In this document: one piece after another, positions 55,166 through 64,000 of the stretch
Layout: each line of letters starts with the position of its first letter
Position numbering within the stretch: the stretch's first letter is position 1
From: Zygnema cylindricum
Taxonomy: Eukaryota; Streptophyta; Zygnematophyceae; Zygnematales; Zygnemataceae
Length of the DNA stretch: 64,000 nt
Direction: 5' to 3'
NCBI GenBank assembly: GCA_037447655.1
Contig: JBBHKE010001438.1
Location: forward strand, 1-64,000
Position numbers and translations under genes: made by a program
Notes under the pieces: generated by a model
What the model was told of the DNA's origin: nothing
Seen by the model: only the letters and a program-made list of their open reading frames with translations
The model's database searches: none

Positions 55166-56060
55166 CAATCACTTACGCAAAATATGACCGGCGACCCTCA
55201 ATCTTATGTCGAGGCAAGGAGTTCGACCGATTGGGAGAGTAAGTGGAAACCGGCTTGAGAGAAAGAATTTAAGTCGGTGGTTGATAATCAAACTTTTGAG
55301 GAAGTGAAATTACCGGAGGGGAAAAAGGCGATTGATGCAAAGTGGGTCTTCAAAACCAAAACCGGAGCTTCGGGTGAAATATTTAAGTAAAAGGCGAGAC
55401 TTGTTTGTAAGGGGTTCCAACAACGCGAGGGAATCGATTTTAAGGAGACTTATGCTCCCGTGGTGAAGTTCGACTCACTACGGATTATTATCGCACTTGC
55501 AGCGATGGGAAAAAAGCACGTCCATCAAATGGACGTGGAGACCGCGTTTTTAAATGGTGAGTTGGATGAAGAGGTATATATGAAGGTACCCGAAGGTGTC
55601 TCTCATTTGCACGAATGAAATGTATGGCGTTTGAGAAAGTCTTTATATGGTTTGAAACAAGCGCCACGCACTTGGTATTTGAGACTTCATCAAGTACTAT
55701 TAAAGTTTGGATTTGTACGGACTACGTCCGATTCTGGAGATTACGTAAAAGGTGAAGGAGTTGACCAAATCATCTTTTTTGTTTATATGGATGATTTCTT
55801 GATGGCATGCGACAAGCTGGATCGCATTAATGAGTTGACCTTGGATTACATTTCAAAGTGACAAATCTTGGAGAAGTACGATATATTTTGGGGATTTAAG
55901 TGATACGCGACAAAGAGGGGAACATTAAATTGAGTCAAGCTCAATATTGTAAGGACATTTTGTAAGAGATTTGGTTACGGCGAACGAGATTTTTTTTCCG
56001 TACGTACCGACAAAAAGGAGGCAGCAAATTTGTTGACCAAAGCAGCTACGCATGATGTAT
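55166..56060 (+). pseudogene. Element D reverse transcriptase with RNase H deletion
   Basis: [69 protein letters not shown] and FFVYMDDFLMA (intact YMDD) are readable. Stops at 55256, 55388, 55616 and 55859 interrupt the frame, and a frameshift comes near 55856 before NLGEVRYILG. After 55966 the sequence jumps to the polyprotein tail (KEAANLLTKAATHDVF), so RNase H is missing. Confidence 0.85.
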
Positions 56061-56116
56061 TTAAGAGGGGGCGACCAAAACTTGGATTATTTTGAAGAGT
56101 TTGGCGATTACGACAA

Positions 56117-56128
56117 TTTGAGGGGGAT
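56117..56128 (+). other. Element D polypurine tract
   Basis: TTTGAGGGGGAT directly before the 3' LTR start TGTTGGG. Confidence 0.75.
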
Positions 56129-56781
56129 TGTTGGGATATTGTCGTTTCGCGGTATTTTCGCGAAGCGTCATACCAACATTAGTTTGCTTGACGCGAAGTG
56201 TCGCGTCATCATACAAAAAGTACTACGTTGTTTCGCGATGGTACTTTTGATATCCGCGAACGAAATGTTATTTTTCGTTTCGCGTCACTTGTTTGTTTCG
56301 TGCGCAGGTGTTTCAATTTGCGTACAGGTGTGTTCGTGAAGTGACACGTGTAAAGTCAATGTTTGGAGTTAGATGTTTCGAAGGAAGAAAGCGTGTGCGC
56401 CTTCCTTCGTGGAACTTTCATTGAAGAGTGCACTGTCAGCTAGGGACAGACTTCGTCGCTACGCTAAGTTCTGCTTGTCTTACCTTGTTGTCTCTTAGTG
56501 CAGAGTAGCGAGTAAATAGGCAGCAATGTACATGTGCAGAGTATTTGATATTGAATCTTATATGATTGAATCATAGAGGATTAATCTTGGAGTAAGAGAT
56601 TAGTCAAAGAGGAGAGAGAAGAGAGAGAAGAGAGAAGAGATGATGTAAAGAGGCTTCGGCCAAGAACACTTATAAATCTTGTTGGCTGAATATTCCTCTT
56701 GTCTTTTATGAGCTTCCGCTGTGTAAGGATTTATATTTTGTGAATTATTAAGAGTGAATGTCTTTTGCTTAAGATCCTACA
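56129..56781 (+). repeat. Element D 3' LTR
   Basis: The 653 bp LTR starts TGTTGGGATATTG and ends CCTACA. The first 250 bp contain several TTTCGCG / CGCGAAG inverted motifs that the 5' copy has lost. Confidence 0.88.
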
Positions 56782-56789
56782 TTCTTCAC

Positions 56790-57025
56790 CCCCTCTCCCC
56801 CACCCTCTCTCTCCCTCTCTTCCTCTCTTCACCTCTCCCTCTCTCTCTCTCTTACTACTCTTTCTTCCTTTCGTTGACTGCTCCTCTCTCCTTTTCATTT
56901 TTCTCCTCTCTCCCTCTTTACCTCTCCCCCTCTCCCCCTATCTCCCTCTCTATCTCTCCTCTTTTCATAACCATATCTCCTCTCTCTCCTTTCTCCCTCT
57001 CTCCTACTCTCCCTCTCCTTTTTGT
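56790..57025. repeat. CT-rich tract right of element D
   Basis: CTCTCCC and CTCTCTCTC runs. The ORFs here are compositional. Confidence 0.8.
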
Positions 57026-57029
57026 TTTT

Positions 57030-58305
57030 TGAAGAGAACATTGATAACAAATTTGCATCTTCTACAACAACACATGAGGATGAACTTTTTAGAGTTGTTG
57101 CTCTCCGCATTCGAAAAAGAAATGTTTTGCAAATGCTAAGCATGGATTTTATCAAAGAGCCTTAAAGATCTTATGTATGAGCGCAGGTAAAAAGCTAATT
57201 TTTATAAGTCGCCTCTAAGAGTATGAAGACGGGCGAATTATCTAGCACCAAAAGGCTATTGCGTTATTTCCACTATTTGGAGTTTGGACAATTCAGATGG
57301 GGGAACATCAAAATTTTGGGAATAGAGTAGTAGAGGCTCTTTGAGTACAATGAGAACTTCAAGAATGTCTCCAAACACCAAAAATGTTGCCTGGCCTTTT
57401 ATTTCTAGTGCTCGTAGGTGGGACGAAAGGTGAGACGTCTTGAAAGGTGTATTCTTAAAGCTTTCAAGCTTTTTAAAGATAAGAGGCATTGGGGTGCTCT
57501 TTAAAGATTGGAAGCATTGGGGTTCGGCAGGGTATGGGAGTAGCGAAGGCAAGGCGAAACACATGGGCCATCAAGGGGAAATGAGAGGTGTTCAAACATC
57601 CCCTCACTCATTGATTTTCGGAAACTTAAGCTTTCAAGCCATGAGAGAGGTTTCCAAAGCGAATGACACCGAGAATGCAAGAAATAATGCTAAGGGGAGT
57701 AATATAATAAGATTTTTGACGGCCACAGGTGTGACCTGTGATGCCATGTGACATGTGATGCCATATGCTTCTTTTTAGCAGTTGGACGTTTGTATTTTTT
57801 TCTCGCGAAAAGGAGATTTCTACTATTTAAAAATGTGTTTGTAATGCATATTTCGATTATGGTAATTTTGGTTTTGACCGTGCAAATTCTCTCTTTGTGT
57901 TTATGTAGAAAACTTATAAGGGATTTTGAGTTTGAGCTTGGTAGGTCAAATAGGGTGCTTGTAGACTTTTTAGATAGATTTTTTTTTTGATAGTTTTTAG
58001 CCTTGGAAAAATGGGTTTGTGTTTAGAGTTAATCTAAGTGGGGACCATGTAAGAGCAGGTACACAATTTGTTGGATTCGTACAAGTTGGCAAGAAGAAAC
58101 TACAAATTTTAGGAAAAGATCGTTTAATCGATTTGTCACAAGTACAGAGGATTTCTAAATATCTGTGGCCATCTCCCGTTTTGAGAGCTGTAGAAAAGTA
58201 GAAGTACCAGAATGTCCTCTTCGCTAAATACTTGAAGCATATTATGAGTTAAATTGTGGCAACCTTATCAATGAATAGGACGGTGGGGGAAATTGAGTGA
58301 ATTTG
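57030..58305. other. Unassigned stretch
   Basis: ORFs 57440-57751 (+) and 57256-57564 (-) overlap and show no known domain. A direct repeat GTGACCTGTGATGCCATGTG / ACATGTGATGCCATATG lies at 57731-57769. Confidence 0.35.
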
Positions 58306-58309
58306 TTAC

Positions 58310-59330
58310 TATTTGGTTGTTTGGAAATGGAATATAATTCGTTCCAATTTTGAAGTTAATGCCAAGAAAAGTTTGAGCGTCGTATAATAACCTTAAAAAG
58401 AAGTTTTTGCACATATTTTTGTTCTTCTCATTCATTTTTGTATTTTACTCCTAGTTAACACGCGACAAATTATCAATGGCAAAAATATGTTACGCTTTGT
58501 GGAATGAACTTATCAAAAAAATTCCAACACAAATAGAGTGTTTCTTGAGAAGGAAATGGTCATGTGGAGCCCACCAATAGGGCTCCATTCCATTAAGGGT
58601 CAAAAGTGGTTTTTTCATAGTCTTTTTTAATGATTTCGTAAATTTTGAACGTCGAGATTTAAATCCACCTGAATTTGTTAAGATTCATAGAATCGAAGGA
58701 TAGAAGGAATGATCCCGTTGAAACGAATGATGATCAAACCAAGATTTAATCCTAGGGCCTTTCCCTATAGCTCTAGTTGCGCAAACCACTACACCACCAA
58801 CCCGGATATGGTGACTGGTGAGTCCTCATTGTTAGTATTTTAGTGTGGATCCGAGTATCGAAGGGTACAATTGTCGTACGCCAACAAAATCCCACAACCA
58901 TATTCTATTCATTTTTTAAAAAAGGCCATAAAAAGATTACTTTGGACCCATCCCAACAATGTACAACAATAATCTATGCCTCCTCATTAGATTGTCATAT
59001 TTTGTGTTAGATTGTGTCCTCCATTTTTTCCCACTTTTGCAAAGTCAAAGTATATGTCTCGGCCACTTTATCTTTTGGAATTATAAAAGAAAAATTAGGG
59101 CTCAGCTCCGTCAGAGCACTTTTTCTTTTATCGTGGAGGGACAAAGCTTCCATTTAGTGTTAGGCTCCATAGAGAAGATTTACATCTCGTGTTTCGTTTT
59201 TTTAGATGAAGCGATGGTGGTTCCCCTGCATGCCCATTTGGCTTTCGCCACATCGCAATTACAAATATTAAAAAAACATGGCAAAAATGAAAATGTGTTA
59301 ATTTTACTATTTTTGCCGAATGTCTTAATG
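58310..59330. repeat. Diverged repeat shared with 33840-34640
   Basis: Same orientation and block order as the 33.8 kb copy. It differs by an extra segment (about 58630-58960) that contains the tRNA-derived SINE-like head. Confidence 0.6.
58700..58810 (-). mobile_element. Candidate tRNA-derived SINE head
   Basis: On the minus strand CCGGGTTGGTGGTGTAGTGG then TTTGCGCA gives an A-box-like TGGTGTAGTGG. About 40 nt later AGGATTAAATCTTGG resembles a B-box (GGATTCAAATCC). The spacing suits a tRNA head followed by an unrelated body. It lies in the extra segment that the homologous 33.8 kb copy lacks. Confidence 0.5.
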
Positions 59331-59337
59331 GACTATG

Positions 59338-60075
59338 GCCTTGTCCCCATGTGCCAAAAAAAAATTTTTTTTTCTGTCGTTTTCCTCAAAAACCTATCGC
59401 CGTACATATTAAATTCCAACCGTATAGGGAAAGTTAAAATGAAAGCTTCAAACTTATAATGGACTACATTTTGGCTTGTTGTGTTTTTTGAGTTCGACCC
59501 ACAGCCACGTCATGCCACATCATTTTCAAATTTTACCTTAAAAGACGTTAGAGATGTGTTCCAAATTAAAGTATCCTCGCACGACAAAGAGGATAGCACG
59601 TTCGTACGTGTCAATGGTTTTGAAAAGTTTCGGTCGTCGAGGAAAAGTACACGATTTGTTTGTTTTTTGTCAATTACCGTCAACGCGAAAAAATTCACAA
59701 TTTGTTTGTTTTTTTTCAATTTGCGTCCAGTACAATTTTTCCTAGATTGTGATGCCTTTTCACGGCGACAGGATAAGAGACACAAAATCAAAGGCATTTT
59801 TTTCAACCATAGAACGACATAGAATGAAAAGCTATACAATTAGAATGTCTGGGAAAGACATGCGACATCACGAATTGGTAAAAAAAAATAAGGTGCGACA
59901 ACACAGATTGTAGACTTTGATTGTCGTCATAGGCATTGTCGACGTATGCAATCATCATAAACTTAAGTAACTATTTTTAAGCATTAGGACAATTCGAAAA
60001 TAGTGTAGGATAATCTTCGGTACATTACAAATTAAGTTCGCTAAGTTTGAAATACATGCGGACAAGCCTTAACTT
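59338..60075. mobile_element. Diverged Tourist-like element, relative of 61360-62143
   Basis: Begins GGCCTTGTCCCCATGTGCC and ends CATGCGGACAAGCCTTAA. It shares with 61360-62143 the order CTGTCGTTTTCCT, TTCGACCCA, GATTGTAGAC and GGCATTGTCGACGTATG. It is non-coding. Confidence 0.6.
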
Positions 60076-60364
60076 GATGTTATTGCGTCATTAACTACAG
60101 ATTTTGGGAAATTCAAATTCCTTCTCGGTTACGTTTTTCAAAAAGTTCCCGAGCAATTTCATTGTACAAGTAAATCAACGCCTGTTAGACGCGCATGTGC
60201 CTTGTCCAATTTATCATGCCCGTTTTTCATGCCTTTTTTTCATGCCCGTTTTCTATGGCCGTTTCTAATGCCCGTTCCAAATAACGAACACCCGTACCTT
60301 TCCCTGGATGCTCTTGCGTTTTGTATACTCCTACTTTAACCTTTGCGCCACTTTTGGGGAACCG

Positions 60365-60540
60365 CGCCTAATTTTAAAGTGACCCGGTCGGTGTCTGTGT
60401 GGTCGTGGTCGCTGTCGTCGTCGCTGTCTTGGTCGCCGTCAGGATGTCATACATACGCTTCCGTACAGCTGCACACGGTTTACGTCCAAACTGCGGACGG
60501 ACGCGGCCTAATTCTTAAGTTACCCGGTCGGTGTCGGTGA
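60365..60540. repeat. Direct repeat with CGGTCGGTGTC
   Basis: CCTAATTTTAAAGTGACCCG-GTCGGTGTC at 60367 recurs at 60508 as CCTAATTCTTAAGTTACCCG-GTCGGTGTC, 141 bp apart. GTCGTGGTCGCTGTCGTCGT is a small GTC-rich tract between them. Confidence 0.6.
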
Positions 60541-60556
60541 TCGTTCTTACTTCCTA

Positions 60557-61359
60557 GGGTACTTTCCCATGTGCTAAAGTTACAGCTATTTTTTGTCGTT
60601 TCCCTCTACAACTTAGAAAAAAACGTGAAAATCCGCAACCTTTCCAAAAAATTGAAATTACCACCGTTCAAGTTGCGTTACCTTGAAACTATACATGTAC
60701 TACAGTTTATTGTCTAGCGCGATGTAGTTTGTCGTCTAGCGCGTTTCGACCCAATTTCAGCTCATAATACAAAAAAAAGCCCACTTCACGTTTCCAGCCT
60801 GTGCGTGACTTTTTTTTGTGCGCTTTTTTTCTGTACAGGGGCCGTGGAGGGGGTTTCGACCAACGGACGCCATTTAGCAAAAGCGAAGTTTGTGAAAGCG
60901 CCTCTCTCTCTCCCTCTCCCACTAACGCACCTATCTCACAATTCTTGCAATGAAAAAAGGCAAGAAAGGTATCAAATGAAAGATCTATAAAAATTATTTA
61001 TTTTGGCCGTCTTTTTAGCTTATTTTGATGGCAAGTAGAGTGAGAACGGACGAAAAAACAAAATCGGTAAACCATGGCGGAATGTTTTGGAATTAGCGTG
61101 ACGCTATCATATATACGCGTGGCGTCAAAATGTCACAAACCCTAAACATTTACAATGTCACAAGTAGCTAGACGTCTACAACCGTCTATATTTTGTAAAC
61201 GTCATCAATTGTCGCAAGTTTTGTACTCTTCTACAATCGTCACAAATTACACCCACGTCTACATCCGTCACAATTTAAAGTTACGGTTTCATTTCTTTAC
61301 ATACGAATGCTTTGAAAGTTGTACGGAGAATCTTCACTAAAAAAAAAACGTTACAGGAC
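60557..61359. mobile_element. Second Tourist-like copy (relative of 6754-20645)
   Basis: Starts GGGTACTTTCCCATGTGC and matches the reverse complement of 19932-20645 plus 6754-7000. It holds the empty element A site (GTCACAAACCCTAAACATT near 61130). The right end abuts the next element. Confidence 0.7.
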
Positions 61360-62143
61360 TAAGGGTGCGTCTCTGTGTGCTTAAGTAAGGGTTTTTTTCT
61401 GTCGTTTTCCTGTAAAACTTAGAGCCGTACCGCGTAAGTTTCAACCGTACAATAAAATAGAAAAAAAGAGAAGTACATTTTGCGTCATCATCGAATTTAA
61501 AATGTACTACATCTTGTCGTCTTGTGTTCTTCGACCCACTTCGATGACAAAAAACGTCATCTTCAACCTTATCTTTAAAATACAGGGCCGATGTGTTTTA
61601 AAATTAGGGATTTTCTATAAACAAATTAGAACACGTATTCGCACGTGTAATGTTTTGTTCAAAAAATTCAAACGATTTCAAGCGACGTGGAAATGCACAC
61701 GATTCGCTATGTTTTGTCCGTTTTTGTTTAATACGTCAAAGAGAAGTACACAGTTTGTTTTGTTTTGTCCGTTTCCATCCGGTACGGGATTTTTTTTGCA
61801 GGGGTCTCAAGGTTCCGATGCCATTTCACGTCGAGCCGACAATAGACGCAAAGTCAAAACGCATCTTCTTCAACCGTGAAGCGGCACAGGCTGGAGGGCG
61901 GTAGGTCTACAATGTCAGGAAAAGTCACGCGACGTCACATGCAGTTACGAAAAATAATGTGCGTCATCACAGATTGTAGACGTTGACAGCCGTCACGGGC
62001 ATTGTCGACGTATAGAATCGTCACGCTCTAAGTGACAATTTCGTTTGGTACACATTGGGACACCCGAAATCCGGGTCCGCCGGATCTGCGCTAAAAAACA
62101 AAAAAAAATCTCTAAGTTTGAAGTACATAGAGACGCACCCTTA
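61360..62143. mobile_element. Tourist-like element with TAAGGGTGCGTCTC termini
   Basis: TAAGGGTGCGTCTCTGTGT at the left is inverted at the right as ACATAGAGACGCACCCTTA. Non-coding, 784 bp. A truncated relative lies at 24390-24800. Confidence 0.75.
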
Positions 62144-62384
62144 TTATCTAGCCTAATTTTGTCGTCTTTCCAATTTTCGGCACATTGCCACGTCAAGTCA
62201 ACCTATCTTGTGACGTCATCATCGAGAGAGTTTAATGGAAAGTGACGTGTGAGAAATGAATAGAAAAAACAAAAATTCCTTCGTCCGTTTCTCAAGTTTT
62301 CAAAATTCAAATTTCAAACGAGGAAAAGTTCACTCTATTTTGTTTTTTCACATTCCGTACATGTACGAAAAATATATTCTCCAC

Positions 62385-62770
62385 GTTCGTTCATGGGTCT
62401 TTGCAAGCCGCCGTTACCTCTCCGCCTCCCTTCCTCCCTCTCTCCTCCCCCCTTTTCCTGGAATCAAACGCGATAAGTTTGGTATGAAATAAAAAACTTG
62501 AAAAAGTACAATTTTGGACTATCTGTGCGCCAAATGTGGTGACAAATCGCACTCGAAAAGACAAAAAAAGTGGAGCGTTTTTTACCTTTCCGTACGTGAA
62601 CCGAACCGACTGGTTGCCGAAACCGAATTTAATAAAATATGGTAAAACCGCCCAAACCATTTTAAACGGTTAAACCGCATGTGAATTTCAAAAATCGAAC
62701 CGCCTAGAAACCCGTTTGGGCCCATTCGGTCCGGTTTCGTCTCAAACCTGTCGAACCTATAATGAAGATG
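62385..62770. repeat. Dispersed repeat, copy 2
   Basis: The part 62386-62565 is repeated nearly unchanged at 63821-64000. The rest (AACCGAACCGACTGG, GAAACCCGTTTGGGCCCATT) matches 34980-35100. Confidence 0.75.
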
Positions 62771-63146
62771 AAGTTCCATAAAAATGTAAAATGAAAAGTG
62801 AGGTTGTTTACAAAAAATTCGGACCTCTCCGTACTCCATCGTACCATCTGTTTTGATTTTATATTAGCAAAACAACATTACATAAAATCTTGCCAATATT
62901 CTCTGAAGGTAGGGGAGGTAATAATGACCATTAGATATTCATGTGGCATTCACTCCAATGGGTTTTGTAATTGAAAACTGATTAGAGGAATGTAATCATT
63001 ATAGAAATAGAAGATTCGCGACACGTGGATGTCAAAGTTACGTCTCACGATGGGCTACCACCATAACTGTAAAAAATTGCACATGATATGTATCTTCGGA
63101 CAAAGAGGACACGAGTCCACCAAATCCAACTGAAAATCCATAGTTT

Positions 63147-63335
63147 ATTTTGCAACGCTCTATCGTCACATTATTTTTGGCAACATTTTTTTCGTCACAC
63201 TATTTTCAACAACGCTTTTTCGTCGCACTATTTTTGGCAATGCTCTTCCGTCACACTATTTTTAGTAACGCTCTTTCGTCACACTATTTTTGGCAACGCT
63301 CTTTGGTTGCACTATTTTTGGCAAAGCTACCGTGG
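63147..63335. repeat. 30 bp minisatellite, about six units
   Basis: Unit GGCAACGCTCTTTCGTCACA-CTATTTTT with substitutions. The ORFs across it are artefacts of the 30 bp period. Confidence 0.85.
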
Positions 63336-63479
63336 ACGTGACGACGTGTCATTTTAGTTTCATCGATATTTATACGCGGGTAGTCGGGTACGCATTTTTA
63401 TTTTGTACGAAGTTTATTTGTTTTCGTGCGAGTTTACACATGTTGTACGTCGTCCTTTAATATGTGTCCAAGTTCAATG

Positions 63480-63800
63480 TAACGGTTCGCGAGTTGATTT
63501 CATTTTTGCAGTAAACTATCTGCGCGCAGCCATTTTATTTATATGTAGCTGCCGCAGTTTGGTTACAGTAAAACTACGTCGGCCGTGTGATTTTTTTTTT
63601 TTTTATGACGGTCGACGTTTGCAAGCGCGACACTTTTTTTAACCGCCGGTACAATAATCCGCCAGTCAAAGTTGTTCGACGGATTGACCGTCAGATCTGA
63701 AATTAAGGTACGTGTAGCCTATACGAAATTGTACTTCAAATGTACAATTTCTGACAACTACCTGCGCGCAACAAAAATTGTCTCTGCGATTAGCAATTCC
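63480..63800. repeat. Solo arm of the long inverted-repeat family
   Basis: GCTGCCGCAGTTTGGTTACA, ATGACGGTCGACGT, GTCAAAGTTGTTCGACGGAT and TGTACAATTTCTGACAAC match the right arm of the intron 3 element in order, here without the 400 bp interruption found at 46910-47305. Confidence 0.65.
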
Positions 63801-63820
63801 CAAATTATATTTTCCAAGTT

Positions 63821-64000
63821 CCTTCATGGGTCTTTGCAAGCCGCCGTTACCTCTCCGCCTCCCTCCCTCCCTCTCTCCTCCCCCCTTTTCCTGGAATCAA
63901 ACGCGATAAGTTTGGTACGAAATAAAAAACTTGAAAAAGTACAATTTTGGACTATTTGTGCGCGAAATGTGGTGACAGGTCGCACTCGAAAAGACAAAAA
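63821..64000. repeat. Dispersed repeat, copy 3 (runs off the window)
   Basis: Nearly identical to 62386-62565, in the same orientation (CATGGGTCTTTGCAAGCCGC). Recent duplication is likely. Confidence 0.8.

Larger units (their letters stand above)
51592..56781 (+). mobile_element. Copia LTR retrotransposon D, decayed
   Basis: The 3' LTR (56129-56781) and a shortened 5' LTR (51592-51996) bracket a complete copia domain order: Gag, protease, integrase and RT. RNase H is almost entirely deleted near 55966. The 5' LTR lacks the first 249 bp. The primer site resembles the 3' end of initiator tRNA-Met. The main reading frame has eight stops from 52307 to 55861. The element is inactive, and no target duplication can be defined because of the 5' truncation. 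Confidence 0.9.

Noticed and set aside
57256-57751. Overlapping ORFs of about 100 codons on both strands
   Set aside because: No recognisable domain or conserved motif. Kept only as unassigned sequence.
63147-63335. CRISPR-like 30 bp periodicity
   Set aside because: The whole 30 bp unit repeats with substitutions and there are no unique spacers.

Overview
This is nuclear DNA of a plant-lineage (streptophyte) eukaryote. The evidence is a C2-type plant phospholipase D and a plant-type MATE transporter, both split by GT-AG introns, degenerate CCCTAAA-type telomere-like repeats, and Ty1/copia elements primed by initiator tRNA-Met. The species cannot be named from the sequence. Only two host genes are convincing. 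The rest is nested and decayed mobile DNA, miniature inverted-repeat elements, palindromes and simple repeats. No rRNA gene, true tRNA gene, CRISPR array or prokaryotic operon is visible.

Layout. 1-4000: poly-G edge, a TATCGCGATA-rich repeat, and a 2.4 kb GGAGGCAAAC minisatellite bordered by telomere-like arrays. 4.5-6.7 kb: short inverted-repeat elements and transposon fragments. 6.75-20.65 kb: one nest whose layers can be read from target duplications. A Tourist/Harbinger-like element (TTA duplication) is split by minus-strand copia element A (AGGGT duplication). A is split by plus-strand copia derivative B (CTTCA duplication). B in turn contains a palindromic inverted duplication of its own 3' end. 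20.7-25.5 kb: a head-to-tail array of five MITEs and other repeats. 26.4-29.6 kb: a four-exon phospholipase D gene of the alpha type. 29.6-41.2 kb: repeats and a long-TIR element. 41.27-50.95 kb: a seven-exon MATE gene with two frame breaks and a multi-layer inverted-repeat insertion in intron 3. 51.6-56.8 kb: decayed copia element D, inserted in CT-rich DNA. 57-64 kb: a SINE-like tRNA-derived head, Tourist-like elements and minisatellites.

The strongest unusual signals are in elements A and B. Their primer-binding site matches the anticodon arm, not the 3' end, of plant initiator tRNA-Met. This is the half-tRNA priming known from Drosophila copia. In B the Gag start codon lies inside that site. 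Both LTR families carry an antisense tRNA-like module at the same place. B has kept gag but lost nearly all of pol, and its internal palindrome is centred on a natural hairpin in its LTR, which suggests fold-back self-priming. A separate MITE superfamily with TACACCG termini is flanked by CAG or CTG wherever its ends are clean.

All positions and alignments were made by eye. Exon borders are from GT-AG sites plus family homology.
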